DNA of 64,000 nt from Dactylosporangium siamense (GCF_016862795.1 NZ_BONQ01000130.1:47050-111049); one strand, 5' to 3'. Shown: positions 8,325 to 17,426, counted from the stretch's first letter. Notes: generated by a model not told the origin, from the sequence alone. Made by a program: numbers and translations.

Positions 8325-9560
8325 TTGCGCACCTGGTACCGCTCCACGATCGGCGGCCTGCCGAAGATGTACTGGTTCCTCTGGACCGGCATGCTGATCA
8401 ACCGCGTCGGCGGGTTCGTGGCGCTGGTGCTGTCGCTGTACCTGACCTCCGACCGCGGTCTGAAGCCCAGCGCGGCGGGGCTCGTCGTGGGCCTCTACGG
8501 CATCGGCGGCATCGCCGGCGTCCTGCTCGGCGGCGTGCTCGCGGACCGGTGGGGCCGCCGGCCGACCCTGCTGCTCGCGCACTTCGGCGCGGTGGTGTTC
8601 CTCGCCGGCCTGGCCATGACCACGCACATCCCCACGATCGCGGCCCTCGCCGCGCTCCTCGGGCTCATGCACGCCATGCCCGGCCCGGCGTTCGTCGCCG
8701 CGATCGTCGACGTGGTGCCGGACCGGGACCGCAGCCGGGCGTTCAACCTGCAGTTCTGGGCGTTCAACCTGGGCATGGCCGCGGCGTCGCTCATCGCCGG
8801 GCTGCTCGCCGAGGTCAGCTTCGCGCTGCTGTTCGCCGTCGACGCGGCCGGCACCCTGGTCACCGCGGTGCTGCTGCTGTGGAAGGTGCGCGAGACGAAG
8901 CCGGTGGCACAGCGGGAGGCGGAGGAGCCGCGGGGCGGGCTGCACACGGCGCTGACCGACCGCGCGTTCCTGTCGTTCGTCGGGCTGAGCCTGCTCCTCG
9001 CGGTCGTCACCCTGCAGAGCTCGACGATCCTGCCCCTGGCCATCACCGCCGACGGGCTGCGCCCGACCGTGTACGGCTCGGTCGTCGCGTACGCCGGGCT
9101 GCTCATCGTCGCCGGGCAGCTGTTCGTGCCGAAACTCATCGACCGGTGGCGCAAGGGCACCACCCTCGCGGTCGCCAACGTGTTCCTCGGGCTCGGGGTC
9201 GCCTGCGTGGCGCTCGCCGCCGACGTGCCGGGCTACCTGCTCGCCGCGACCGTGTGGACGGTCGGTTCGATGCTCGCCGCGCCGCCGAACGCGGCCGTCA
9301 TCGCGGAACTGTCGCCGGAGGCGTTGCGCGGGCGGTACCAGAGCGTCTTCTACCTGATCTTCCCGGCGGCGAGCTTCATCGCGCCCGCGGCCGGCGGGGC
9401 GAGCCTGGAGTTCCTCGGCGACTGGCACTGGGTGATCTGCGGCGGGCTCGGCGCCGTCGCGGCGGTCGGGCACCTGCTGATCCAGCCGGCCCGGGAGCGC
9501 CGGGTCCACGCGGCAGCCGCCGCACGACGGGAGAGGTTAGAAGTCCCCGTGGCGGGGTAG
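8325..9560 (+). CDS. MFS transporter, probable drug exporter (tandem copy 2)
   Basis: A 411-aa, 12-helix MFS protein starting at TTG 8325, chosen because GGAG lies 8 nt upstream. It has the motif [15 protein letters not shown] after TM2, VPDRDRSRAFNLQFW around TM5, and a terminal PARERRVHAAAAARRE tail that matches the end of copy 1 ([15 protein letters not shown]). Conserved helices and tails show that it arose by duplication of the upstream gene. It is probably co-transcribed with copy 1 and with the STAS gene 30 nt downstream. Transport direction and substrate are inferred only from family. Confidence 0.85.
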   Translation: MRTWYRSTIGGLPKMYWFLWTGMLINRVGGFVALVLSLYLTSDRGLKPSAAGLVVGLYGIGGIAGVLLGGVLADRWGRRPTLLLAHFGAVVFLAGLAMTTHIPTIAALAALLGLMHAMPGPAFVAAIVDVVPDRDRSRAFNLQFWAFNLGMAAASLIAGLLAEVSFALLFAVDAAGTLVTAVLLLWKVRETKPVAQREAEEPRGGLHTALTDRAFLSFVGLSLLLAVVTLQSSTILPLAITADGLRPTVYGSVVAYAGLLIVAGQLFVPKLIDRWRKGTTLAVANVFLGLGVACVALAADVPGYLLAATVWTVGSMLAAPPNAAVIAELSPEALRGRYQSVFYLIFPAASFIAPAAGGASLEFLGDWHWVICGGLGAVAAVGHLLIQPARERRVHAAAAARRERLEVPVAG

Positions 9561-9590
9561 ACGCCGCCTTTCAACGTGACAGGGGGCGAA

Positions 9591-9917
9591 GTGGACGGTC
9601 TGTCGGCGAGGCTGGAGGCGCCGGAACCCGGCACGGTCGTCATCCGGCTCGACGGGGAGCTCGACCTCGCCACCCGCGACCACCTCTCCGAAGCGGTGTG
9701 GGCGGTGCTGCCGATCTTCCGGCCGGAGGTGCTCATCGTGGACCTGGCCGGCGTGTCGGTGCTCGACTCGGCCGGCATCGGCGCGCTGGTCGGCTGCTGG
9801 AAGCTGGCCCAGGACCACAGCTGCGCGCTGAGCCTGCGCAACCCGCGCCCCCTGGCCTACGCACAGCTCCGGCTGACCGGCCTGCTGGACGTGTTCGCGC
9901 TCGCGGAAACCGCCTAG
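9591..9917 (+). CDS. STAS-domain anti-sigma factor antagonist
   Basis: About 108 aa from the GTG at 9591, preceded by AGGGGG; an in-frame GTG at 9576 has no such site. The single STAS domain has a beta-strand core IRLDGELDLATRDHL and the phosphorylatable serine loop VSVLDSAGIGALVG. Such proteins bind and sequester anti-sigma kinases of the RsbW type when unphosphorylated. No partner kinase or sigma gene is adjacent. The last codons belong to an 18-bp tandem repeat that continues through the intergenic space into the convergent hydrolase gene. Confidence 0.85.
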   Translation: MDGLSARLEAPEPGTVVIRLDGELDLATRDHLSEAVWAVLPIFRPEVLIVDLAGVSVLDSAGIGALVGCWKLAQDHSCALSLRNPRPLAYAQLRLTGLLDVFALAETA

Positions 9918-9989
9918 CTCACGGAAACCCGGCTAGCTCACGGAAACTGCCTCGCTCACGGAAACTGCCTCGCTCGCGGAAACGGCCTA
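9899..9989. repeat. Five tandem 18-19 bp repeats bridging two convergent gene ends
   Basis: Units start at 9899, 9917, 9936, 9954 and 9972, with core GCTCRCGGAAAC followed by NGCCT. The first unit contains the STAS stop codon (9915-9917). The last contains the hydrolase stop (CTA at 9987-9989 on the plus strand). The whole spacer therefore consists of copies of the flanking coding ends. Confidence 0.9.
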
Positions 9990-11024
9990 CAGCGTGCCGT
10001 CGTACTTGGCGGCGCCGCTGACGGTCGCGTCGGCGCGCAGGCGGCCCTTCGCCGCGCCGTCGCTGTAGAGGGCGAACCGCAGGAAGTCCAGCATCGTCCG
10101 GGACACCGCCTGGTTCGCGGGCGCGGAGCCGAACAGCCCGCCGCCGTGGTCGCCGCCGAGCAGGGTCAGGAACGCCTTCGGCCAGGTGCAGCCGTCGTAC
10201 AGGGAGCGCCCGCTGCTGTAGGGCACGGTGCCGTCGGCGTCGCCGTGGATGAACAGCACCGGGGTGGCCGCGCCGCTGAACTTTCCGCCCATGCCACCGC
10301 CGGACACGATGATGCCGCCCTTGAGGCGGCTGTCGCGGCCCGAGCCGGACAGCAGGCCCGCGGTCGTGTAGCCGCCCGCCGAGTGGCCGCCGGCGGCGAC
10401 CCGGCTGGTCTCGATGTGCCCGGCGAGCGGCGCGCCGGCCTTCGTGTCGAGCTTCAGCACCTCGGTGATCACGGCCGAGGCGTCGGCGGGCTGGTTGCCC
10501 ATGTCGTTCTGGTTGAACGGGTTCGCCTTGTCGTTGGTGTACGGGTACGCCGGCGCCGCCACGACGAACCCGGCCGCCGCGATCTTCGCGCTGACGCCCT
10601 GGTATCCCTCCGGCGAGCCGTGCAGCCCGTGGCTCCACAGCACGAGGGGGAACCGGCCGCCGGCGACGGCCGCGCCGCTCTTCGGCGAGCCGCCGGACGA
10701 ACCCGTCGCCGGGTAGAAGACCAGGGTGCGCAGCGTCCGGCCGGCCCGGGTGAACGTGAACGAGCTGACGCCGACGGCGAACGTCTGCGTGGGCGCCTTG
10801 ACCGCGGGTGGCGCGGCGCTCCTGGACGCCGACGCCGAGGGTGTCGCTCCGGCGGCGGCGAGCGCGGCCTGCGCCGGGTCGCCGTCGGCGGTGCCGGCCG
10901 GGTCGCCGGATGCCTGCTCGGTCGCCGCGACATCGGACCGCTGGTCCGCCTTGTCGGTCTTCGCGCCACAGCCCGTCAACGCGACGACGAGTAGGAGACC
11001 GGCGACAGCGCCCCGCATCCGCAT
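9987..11024 (-). CDS. Secreted lipoprotein alpha/beta hydrolase (chlorophyllase/polyester-hydrolase-like)
   Basis: A 345-aa protein. The signal peptide MRMRGAVAGLLLVVALTGCG has an LTGC lipobox, so Cys19 is probably lipidated and the enzyme is anchored outside the cell. A low-complexity Ala/Ser/Pro linker (20-75) precedes an alpha/beta-hydrolase domain. The catalytic triad is visible: Ser in GHSAGG, Asp in HGDADGTVP, His in GGDHGGG. LWSHGLHGSPEGYQG supplies the oxyanion region. The family hydrolyses esters, including polyester and lipid substrates. A -10 element lies 6 nt before the ATG. The substrate is unknown. Confidence 0.88.
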   Translation of the reverse strand: MRMRGAVAGLLLVVALTGCGAKTDKADQRSDVAATEQASGDPAGTADGDPAQAALAAAGATPSASASRSAAPPAVKAPTQTFAVGVSSFTFTRAGRTLRTLVFYPATGSSGGSPKSGAAVAGGRFPLVLWSHGLHGSPEGYQGVSAKIAAAGFVVAAPAYPYTNDKANPFNQNDMGNQPADASAVITEVLKLDTKAGAPLAGHIETSRVAAGGHSAGGYTTAGLLSGSGRDSRLKGGIIVSGGGMGGKFSGAATPVLFIHGDADGTVPYSSGRSLYDGCTWPKAFLTLLGGDHGGGLFGSAPANQAVSRTMLDFLRFALYSDGAAKGRLRADATVSGAAKYDGTL

Positions 11025-11348
11025 GCGAGGAAACTACGGCTTTACGACCTCATGCGTCTTTACGCGCGACTTAAGTTTGGGGCCTCGTGCCGGCGGCAGC
11101 GGGTGGCGTGCACCCCCAGTCCACGACCACCCGCTCTGCTGCGGTCTTTCGACCGCGCGGTGCCGCCGGTTGCAGTGGTCGCCCCGCCCGGACAGACCAC
11201 CGCGAGTGGGCCGCGAACGGCCCAGAAACACCCCCGTCGCTCCCCAACTTCAGGAATCGCCGGATCCGTCATTGACGGTACGCGGCGAGGAAATGCAGCG
11301 ACAAGTAACGGGACTGTCGGCTCCCTCACACAACTGAAATAATTGAAA
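11025..11348. other. Intergenic region, no supported gene
   Basis: This 324-nt stretch holds the leaderless promoter of the hydrolase at its left end and an AT-rich segment (11333-11362) that runs into the glycosyltransferase stop. Short frames here lack convincing starts and have poor codon bias. No RNA motif was recognised. Confidence 0.5.
11031..11036 (-). promoter_or_regulatory. -10 element (TAGTTT) of a predicted leaderless transcript
   Basis: On the minus strand TAGTTT ends 6 nt before the ATG of the lipoprotein hydrolase, which has no ribosome binding site. Confidence 0.5.
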
Positions 11349-12854
11349 TCAATCGAAATGTTGAAAGCTCGGCCACAGGTCGGACCACGTGCCGGTCAAC
11401 CCCCGGCAGACGAAGACGCGAGCTGTTTGCTCTTCGTTCTCGACGCCGTAACCGTTGTCGAGATCGGCTTTGTGCTCGCACGATCCGAACGCCGTGGAAC
11501 GGGCCGGATCGCCCTGCGTCACGAGCACGACGACGGTCGCGGACCGCGGCGGCGGGCCGAGCCACCACAGCTCGTTCTGTCCACTGTAGACAGGCGGTAG
11601 GCCCAGCTTCGGGCCGTACCGGTCCAGGGCGCCGGCCTCGCCGTAGTTGCCGGTGAGCAGGATCGTGTGCGGCTTGTCCGCCGCCGGAAGGGCCTCATAG
11701 ACGGCGGCGACCTGCTGGACGTATCGCGGCCAACCGATCTGGTCCGAGATGCCCTGGTTGATCGCGGGAATCGGGGTCCTGCCCACGACGTCCACCGGCA
11801 GGACGGGCAGCGAGGTCAGGATCGCGAACCCCGCGTTCACGGCCGCGCCGGCGACCAGGATCCAGCGGCGGGTGACGCGCCGCTCGACGGGCACCGCGCC
11901 GATCGCGAAGAGCGCGGCCAGCAGGCCCACCGTGTAGTACGGCTGGCCGGCGATGACGAACAACAGGACCAGCATCAGCGGATACGCCAGGCCGAGCGCG
12001 CGGACCGGCCGCAGCGCCGGGTTCCGCAACAGGGTGACGATCCCCGCGATCCACACCGGCACAAAGAACGGGCCCAGCCACGCCAGCTGCAGCGGGATCA
12101 TCGTGATCCGGGCGTCGTCGCCCTTGTTCTCGGCGAGCGCGGCGGCCATGTCGAGCTGCGGGAAGTCGTTGGTGATCTGGTACAGGAGGTTCGGCAGCCC
12201 GACGACGACCGCGATGCCGAGCCCGGCCCACAGCCACGGCGACAGCAGGACCTTGCGCGGCCCGAGGATCAGCACCCCGACCGCGAACGTCAGCAGCAAC
12301 AGGATGACGAGGTGTTTGTTGTACAGCGCGAGCCCGACCACGAGGCCCGCCAGCAGCCAGGACCGTGGCCGCTCCCGCAACAAGGCCCGCATGACGAGCA
12401 GGACGACGAGCAGCCAGACCACGAAATCGGGCCCGGTGGTCAGCGCCAGGTGCGTGGAGACCAGGGCGAACGTGGTGATCGCACCGGTGGCGGCGAGGGT
12501 CTGGGCGACGGCGCCGCCACCGGCCTCCCGGGCGATGAGGGCGAGCAGGAAGACGGCGGCCACCAGGAACAGCACGCCGGGCACCCGGATCGCCCACATC
12601 GAGTCGCCGAACACCTCGACGCACGCGCGGGTCAGCAACGGCGTGAACGGCGGCTGGTCGACGTAGCCCCACTTGGGGTGCGCGCCGATCATCCGGAAGT
12701 ACAGCTCGTCGCGGTGGTAGTCGTAGCGGTTGATGGTCAGCAGGAGCGCGACGGCGGCCGTGGCCGCCACCGCACCGACAGGCTTCCACGCGAGCTTCTG
12801 GACGCCGGGCGCTTCGACGCCGGCCTCTTGGATGCTGGGCGATCCATCGATCAC
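11349..12854 (-). CDS. Polyprenyl-phosphate-dependent glycosyltransferase, GT39/ArnT-like (PMT_2)
   Basis: About 501 aa from GTG 12854, chosen because a TACCCT -10 lies 6 nt upstream; an in-frame GTG two codons earlier is too close to that box. The family signatures are in the first periplasmic loop: the acidic HRDELYF and GYVDQPPFTPL. About 11-12 transmembrane helices follow, then a soluble C-terminal domain (about 360-501). These enzymes transfer a sugar from a polyprenyl-phosphate donor to lipid or protein on the outer face. The acceptor is unknown. YbjN lies 13 nt upstream on the same strand. Confidence 0.88.
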   Translation of the reverse strand: MIDGSPSIQEAGVEAPGVQKLAWKPVGAVAATAAVALLLTINRYDYHRDELYFRMIGAHPKWGYVDQPPFTPLLTRACVEVFGDSMWAIRVPGVLFLVAAVFLLALIAREAGGGAVAQTLAATGAITTFALVSTHLALTTGPDFVVWLLVVLLVMRALLRERPRSWLLAGLVVGLALYNKHLVILLLLTFAVGVLILGPRKVLLSPWLWAGLGIAVVVGLPNLLYQITNDFPQLDMAAALAENKGDDARITMIPLQLAWLGPFFVPVWIAGIVTLLRNPALRPVRALGLAYPLMLVLLFVIAGQPYYTVGLLAALFAIGAVPVERRVTRRWILVAGAAVNAGFAILTSLPVLPVDVVGRTPIPAINQGISDQIGWPRYVQQVAAVYEALPAADKPHTILLTGNYGEAGALDRYGPKLGLPPVYSGQNELWWLGPPPRSATVVVLVTQGDPARSTAFGSCEHKADLDNGYGVENEEQTARVFVCRGLTGTWSDLWPSFQHFD

Positions 12855-12860
12855 CCGCAC

Positions 12861-12866
12861 AGGGTA
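12861..12866 (-). promoter_or_regulatory. -10 element (TACCCT) before the GT39 gene
   Basis: TACCCT on the minus strand lies 6 nt before GTG 12854. It overlaps the end of the YbjN gene region, giving the glycosyltransferase its own promoter. Confidence 0.45.
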
Positions 12867-12867
12867 G

Positions 12868-13359
12868 CTAGCTCGTCCGCTCCACGAAGGCCGTGAACGC
12901 CTTGAGATTGTCGAGCGGCTCGCCGCGCTTGACCCGCCACGCCCACTCGCGCCGGATCGCGGAGCCGAAGCCGATCTCCAGCATCGGGTCGAAGCTCTCG
13001 TCGGCGTAGGTCAGCACCGCGCCGAGGAGCCGGTCGAGCTCCTCCTCGGTCACGGCGTGCAGCGGCAACCGGCCCATCAGGTACACGTCGCCGACGCTGT
13101 CGACGCTGAACGCGACCCCGTACATGCGGGCGTTGCGCTGCAGCAGCCACTGCCACAGCTCCTCGCGGTGCTCGTCGGGGTGCCGCATGACGAACGCCTC
13201 GACGCGCAGCGTGTGCTCGCCGACGATGAGGTTGCAGTTGGTCTTCTGCTTGTGGGTGCCGGGCAGGACCACCACGTAGCCGTTGTCGCCGGTCTTCTCC
13301 CAGACGATCTCGCGCTCGGCGCACACGCGCTCGATCAGCGCCCTGACGTCCTCGCTCAT
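12868..13359 (-). CDS. YbjN-domain protein (type III secretion chaperone-like fold)
   Basis: A 163-aa protein starting at ATG 13359, whose ATGA overlaps the stop of mshA, so the two are translationally coupled. It has the YbjN/DUF1790 features: [20 protein letters not shown], a central [13 protein letters not shown] and a YLMGRLPL beta-edge. The pairing of YbjN immediately after MshA is conserved with mycobacteria (Rv0486-Rv0487). The fold resembles small chaperones, but the function is unknown. A supporting role in mycothiol synthesis or stress is only an inference from coupling. Confidence 0.85.
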   Translation of the reverse strand: MSEDVRALIERVCAEREIVWEKTGDNGYVVVLPGTHKQKTNCNLIVGEHTLRVEAFVMRHPDEHREELWQWLLQRNARMYGVAFSVDSVGDVYLMGRLPLHAVTEEELDRLLGAVLTYADESFDPMLEIGFGSAIRREWAWRVKRGEPLDNLKAFTAFVERTS

Positions 13360-14672
13360 GACATCGCCGCCAGCAGCTCGGTGTCGCGGTGCGTGATCGA
13401 CGCGTCCCGGTACGCGGCGAGCAGGCCGCTCGCGGTGTGGCTCCAGGAGAACTCGTGGGCGTGCCGCACGGCGCCCTTGGCCAGCTCCTGGCGCCGGGCC
13501 GGGTGGGCGAGCAGGTCGCCGAGCACCGCGGCCCAGTCCGCCGGGCGGTGGGTGTCCACCAGTATCCCGGAGACCCCGTCGCGCACGGCGGTCACCAGGC
13601 CACCGACGGCGGCCGCCACGACCGGCGTGCCGCACGCCTGCGCTTCGATCGCGACGAGGCCGAACGACTCGTTGTGGCTCGGCACCGCGACCAGGTCGAC
13701 GGCGCGGAACAGGTCGGCCAGGTCCTCCCGCGGCTGTGGGGGGAGGAACCGCACGCAGTCGGCGATGCCGAGCTCGGCGGCCAGGTCCATGAGCGCGGTC
13801 GGCCGGTCCAGCCCGGAGCCGCTGGGCCCGCCGCAGACCGCCACGATCAGCTTGGCACCCAGCTCCGGGTCGCGGGCGCGCAGCTCGGCGGCGGCGCGCA
13901 ACAGCACGTCGGGGGCCTTCAGCGGCTGGATCCGCCCGACGAACGCGACCACGAGCGCGTCCTCGGGCAGGCCGAACTTCTGCCGGTTCCGCTGTGTCGC
14001 GGGCGTGAACGTGTCCAGGTCGACGCCGGGCGGCACCACGCTGACCCGGCGGGGATCGGCGGCGTACAGCTCGATCAGGTCGGCGGCCTCGGCCGGGGTG
14101 TTGGCGACCAGGCCGTCGGCCGCGGCGACGACCTGCTCCTCGCCGATGACCCGGGCGAGCGGCTCGGGCTTGTCACCGTCGGCGAGCAGCTGGTTCTTCA
14201 CCTTGGCCAGGGTGTGCGCGGTGTGCACCAGCGGCACGCCCCAGCGGTCCTTGGCCAGCCAGCCGACCTGTCCGGACAGCCAGTAGTGGGAGTGCACGAG
14301 GTCGTACCAACCGGGCGCCCTCGACGCCTCGGCCCGCAGGACGCCGTTGGTGAACGCGCACAGCTGCGCCGGCAGGTCCTCCTTGGCGAGGCCCTCGAAC
14401 GGGCCGGCGATGACGTGCCGCACGAGCACGCCCGGTGCCATCTCGACGACCGGCGGCAGCTCGCTGCAGGTGGCCCGGGTGAAGATCTCCACCTCGACAC
14501 CGGCCCTGGCGAGGCGCTCGGCGACCTCGACGATGTACACGTTCATGCCGCCGGCGTCACCGGTGCCCGGTTGATCCAGCGGGGAGGTGTGCACCGACAG
14601 CGTCGCGACCCTCCGTGGAAGGGAGCGACGGGACTGCGGGGTGTGCCTGTGCAGCGAGTCGACCCGCGCCAC
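13356..14672 (-). CDS. mshA: D-inositol-3-phosphate glycosyltransferase, first step of mycothiol synthesis
   Basis: A 438-aa GT4 enzyme with a GT-B fold. The N-terminal domain carries [18 protein letters not shown] (the donor/acceptor Gly loop) and [12 protein letters not shown]. The C-terminal domain carries [12 protein letters not shown] and the [19 protein letters not shown] nucleotide-sugar motif. It joins GlcNAc from UDP-GlcNAc to inositol 3-phosphate. The GTG start has AAGGAG upstream. Its stop overlaps the YbjN start. The pathway's last enzyme, mshD, is at 32.7 kb. It diverges from an SDR gene, an arrangement also seen at Rv0484c-Rv0486. Confidence 0.96.
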   Translation of the reverse strand: MARVDSLHRHTPQSRRSLPRRVATLSVHTSPLDQPGTGDAGGMNVYIVEVAERLARAGVEVEIFTRATCSELPPVVEMAPGVLVRHVIAGPFEGLAKEDLPAQLCAFTNGVLRAEASRAPGWYDLVHSHYWLSGQVGWLAKDRWGVPLVHTAHTLAKVKNQLLADGDKPEPLARVIGEEQVVAAADGLVANTPAEAADLIELYAADPRRVSVVPPGVDLDTFTPATQRNRQKFGLPEDALVVAFVGRIQPLKAPDVLLRAAAELRARDPELGAKLIVAVCGGPSGSGLDRPTALMDLAAELGIADCVRFLPPQPREDLADLFRAVDLVAVPSHNESFGLVAIEAQACGTPVVAAAVGGLVTAVRDGVSGILVDTHRPADWAAVLGDLLAHPARRQELAKGAVRHAHEFSWSHTASGLLAAYRDASITHRDTELLAAMS

Positions 14673-14801
14673 GTCGGTGCTCCTTCATCTGTTGCCGGAC
14701 GGTTACATCTTCCCAACCGTCCATGTTCCCTCGTCGGCGGCCATCTACCCACCGTTGCGTTGGTCACTGCGCCCGCGGAGGTTTACGGCAGGATTGGTCG
14801 C

Positions 14802-15557
14802 ATGTCTTCTCCTATCGCCGTGGTGACCGGCGCCTCCAGCGGCATCGGTGCAGCCACCGCCCGCCGGCTCGGCGTTGAGGGCTTCCACGTGGTGGCCGTC
14901 GCGCGGCGCGCCGCACACCTCTCCTCGCTGGTCGCCTCCCTTCCCGCGGCCACCGCCGTTGTGGCCGATATCACTTCGGATGCCGACATTTCACGACTTG
15001 TCGCCGAGGTGACCGCGTTGGGCGGGCCGGTGGAGCTGCTCGTCAACAACGCCGGCGGGGCGATCGGCGCGGAGACCGTCGAGGAGGCCGACCTCGCCGA
15101 CTGGCAGTGGATGTTCGAGGTCAACGTCCTGGGCACCGTCCGGGTCACCAAGGCGCTGCTGCCGCTGCTGTCGGCGTCGGGCCGGGCCACCATCGTCGTG
15201 ATCAGTTCCACCGCGGGTCTCATCGTGTACGAGGGCGGCGGCGGCTACACGGCTGCCAAGCACGCGCAGACCGCCGTCGCGGAGACCCTGCGCCTGGAGC
15301 TCAACGGCCGCCCGATCCGCGTGGTCGAGATCGACCCCGGCATGGTGAAGACCGACGAGTTCGCCCTCAAGCGGTTCGAGGGGGACACCGCCAAGGCCGA
15401 GGCCGTCTACAAGGGCGTGGAGTTCCCGCTGGTCGCCGACGACATCGCCGACTGCGTCGCGTGGACCGCCACCAGGCCGCACCACGTCAACATCGACCGG
15501 ATCGTCGTCCGGCCGCTCGCCCAGGCCGCCCAGCACAAGGTGCACCGGGTGTCGTGA
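14802..15557 (+). CDS. Short-chain dehydrogenase/reductase
   Basis: A 251-aa classical SDR. The cofactor loop is TGASSGIGAATARRL (residues 9-23), followed by NNAGG, catalytic Ser in VVISSTAG, and YTAAKHA (Tyr-x-x-x-Lys). The basic residues after strand 2 (ARRAAHL) suggest NADP(H). It is of the YdfG/Rv0484c type, which reduces small hydroxy or keto acids. AGGA precedes the ATG. Its stop TGA shares a base with the ATG of the next gene (TGATG), so the two are translationally coupled. The substrate is unknown. Confidence 0.9.
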   Translation: MSSPIAVVTGASSGIGAATARRLGVEGFHVVAVARRAAHLSSLVASLPAATAVVADITSDADISRLVAEVTALGGPVELLVNNAGGAIGAETVEEADLADWQWMFEVNVLGTVRVTKALLPLLSASGRATIVVISSTAGLIVYEGGGGYTAAKHAQTAVAETLRLELNGRPIRVVEIDPGMVKTDEFALKRFEGDTAKAEAVYKGVEFPLVADDIADCVAWTATRPHHVNIDRIVVRPLAQAAQHKVHRVS

Positions 15558-16321
15558 TGCGGCCGCTCGGCGCCATCACGCGGGGCACCACCAACCCCAA
15601 CCGGCTCCGGCGGGTCGACAACTGGATCGCGGTGACCCTCGGCGCGGTGCTCGCCCGTGCCGAGGACCCGCTCGTCGTCGACCTCGGCTACGGCGCCTCG
15701 CCGGTCACCACCCTCGAGCTGCGCCGCCGCCTGCTGCGGCTGCCGGGCCCGCGGGTCCGGGTCGTCGGCCTGGAGATCGACCCGGCGCGGGTCGCGGTCG
15801 CCCAGCCGTTCGCGGACCCGCCCGGGCTCTCCTTCCAACGGGGCGGCTTCGAGCTGGGCGGGCTCGCCCCGACGGTGGTGCGGGCGTTCAACGTGCTGCG
15901 CCAGTACGACCTCGACGCCGTCCCCGACGCGTGGGCCGCGATGACCGCGACCGGCGCGATCCTCGTCGAGGGCACCTGCGACGAGCTGGGCCGCCTGGCG
16001 TCGTGGGTGACCGTCTCGGCCGGCGTGCCACGGACGCTGACGCTCGCCAGCCGGCTGTCCACGTTGGACACCCCCGCGACCCTGGCCGAGCGCCTGCCGA
16101 AATGCCTCATCCACCACAACGTGCCCGGCCGGCCGATCCACGCCCTGCTGTCCACACTGGACACCGCCTGGCGCGCCGCGGCGCCGCTGTCGACCTTCGG
16201 GCCGCGCCAGCGCTGGCGGCACACGGTCGAGGCGACCAGGGCCGCCGGCTGGCCCGTCCTGGACCGCCCGGCCCGCTGGCGCCTCGGCGAGCTGACGGTC
16301 CCGTACTCCTGCCTGGTCTAG
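15557..16321 (+). CDS. SAM-dependent methyltransferase-like protein, class I fold
   Basis: A 254-aa protein starting at the ATG that overlaps the SDR stop by one base. The SAM loop is VVDLGYGASPVTTLELR (about residues 38-54), followed by VVGLEIDPARVAVAQ (acidic end of strand 2). The post-core region FNVLRQYDLDAVPDAWAAM may contact the substrate. No specific methyl acceptor can be named. Coupling to the SDR suggests a shared pathway. The final codons are part of a 33-34 bp repeat that fills the gap to the convergent murB. Confidence 0.78.
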   Translation: MRPLGAITRGTTNPNRLRRVDNWIAVTLGAVLARAEDPLVVDLGYGASPVTTLELRRRLLRLPGPRVRVVGLEIDPARVAVAQPFADPPGLSFQRGGFELGGLAPTVVRAFNVLRQYDLDAVPDAWAAMTATGAILVEGTCDELGRLASWVTVSAGVPRTLTLASRLSTLDTPATLAERLPKCLIHHNVPGRPIHALLSTLDTAWRAAAPLSTFGPRQRWRHTVEATRAAGWPVLDRPARWRLGELTVPYSCLV

Positions 16322-16400
16322 CTCTCGCCGTATCCCTGGTTCCGGCCTGGTCTGGATCTCGCCGTATCCTGGTTCCGGCCTGGGTCTAGATCTCGCAGTT
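16311..16400. repeat. Two full and one partial 33-34 bp repeats bridging methyltransferase and murB ends
   Basis: Units begin at 16311, 16345 and 16378, each opening with GCCTGG followed by GTCT and containing TCTCGC. Unit 1 includes the methyltransferase stop (16319-16321). The third unit includes the murB stop (CTA at 16386-16388). The spacer contains nothing else. Confidence 0.88.
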
Positions 16401-17426
16401 CACGAGGACCGGCTCCGGGTGGAGCTCGACCCCGAACTTCGCCTGGACCCCGTTCCTGATCTCGCGTGCGAGGTCCAGCAGCGCGGCGGTCGTGCCGGTG
16501 CCCCGGTTCGTCAGAGCGAGGGTGTGCTTGCCGGACAGCCCGACGCCGCTGGCCGTGTCGCCGTAGCCCTTGGTGAAGCCGGCCCGCTCGATCAGCCACG
16601 CCGCGCTGAGCTTGACCATGCCGTCCGGCGCCGGCCAGGCGGGGGGCTCGCCGGCGGCGGCGCGCACCACGTCGACCGCCTCGGCGGGAACGACCGGGTT
16701 CGTGAAGAACGACCCGACCGAGAACGTGTCCCGGTCCGCGGGGTCCAGCACCATGCCCTTGCCGGCCCGCAGCTTCACCACGGCGTCGCGGACCTCCTGC
16801 AACGGTGCCGCCTCCCCCTGCTCCACGCCCAGCGCCCTGGCCAGCTCCGCGTAACGGATCGGGGTCGACACCGGCGACTCGGCCAGCTCGAACGTCACCG
16901 ACAGCACCACGAAACGCTCGTTGTGCTTGAAGACGCTCGTCCGGTACGCGAACCCGCAAGCGTCCCGTGACATGACCAGGATCTCGTCCCGGACCCGGTC
17001 GTAGACCCGCACCTCGGCGATGGTCTCGGCGACCTCCTGGCCGTAGGCCCCGACGTTCTGGATCGGGGTGGCGCCCGCCGACCCCGGAATGCCCGACAGC
17101 GACTCGATCCCGGACCAGCCGTTGGCGACCGCGGTCGCCACGACGTCGTCCCACGGGTGTCCCGCGGCGACGGTCAGCCGCTTCCCGGTGGGCGTCGCGG
17201 TGGCCGTGATGCCGTGCTGCCGCAGCAGCACCACCGTCCCCGGGAACCCTTCGTCGGCGATGACGACGTTGCTGCCACCCGCCAGCACCAGCAGCTTCCC
17301 GCTGCTGCGCACCGCGGCCACGGCCTCCTCATCCGAGGTCACCTCGACCAGATGATCGGCTGGGCCGCCGAGGCGCAGGGTGGTGAGCTCGGCAAGGCTG
17401 GACACTGGCGTGGCTGCTTCGGGCAC
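16386..17426 (-). CDS. murB: UDP-N-acetylenolpyruvoylglucosamine reductase MurB
   Basis: A 346-aa flavoenzyme of peptidoglycan precursor synthesis that reduces enolpyruvyl-UDP-GlcNAc to UDP-MurNAc with NADPH. The FAD-binding domain has TTLRLGGPADHLVEV, VLAGGSNVVIAD and SGIPGSAGATPIQNVGAYGQE. The catalytic region has FAYRTSVFK (Tyr/Arg/Ser), the serine proton donor in FSVGSFFTNPV, and a C-terminal Glu in ELHPEPVLVN. Gene content around it matches the Rv0482 region of mycobacteria. It diverges from the MDMPI-family gene at 17492. Confidence 0.96.
   Translation of the reverse strand: MPEAATPVSSLAELTTLRLGGPADHLVEVTSDEEAVAAVRSSGKLLVLAGGSNVVIADEGFPGTVVLLRQHGITATATPTGKRLTVAAGHPWDDVVATAVANGWSGIESLSGIPGSAGATPIQNVGAYGQEVAETIAEVRVYDRVRDEILVMSRDACGFAYRTSVFKHNERFVVLSVTFELAESPVSTPIRYAELARALGVEQGEAAPLQEVRDAVVKLRAGKGMVLDPADRDTFSVGSFFTNPVVPAEAVDVVRAAAGEPPAWPAPDGMVKLSAAWLIERAGFTKGYGDTASGVGLSGKHTLALTNRGTGTTAALLDLAREIRNGVQAKFGVELHPEPVLVNCEI

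Noticed and set aside
13389..15557. 722-codon plus-strand frame covering mshA and the SDR
   Set aside because: Only its last 251 codons are real (the SDR from ATG 14802); the rest is antisense to mshA.
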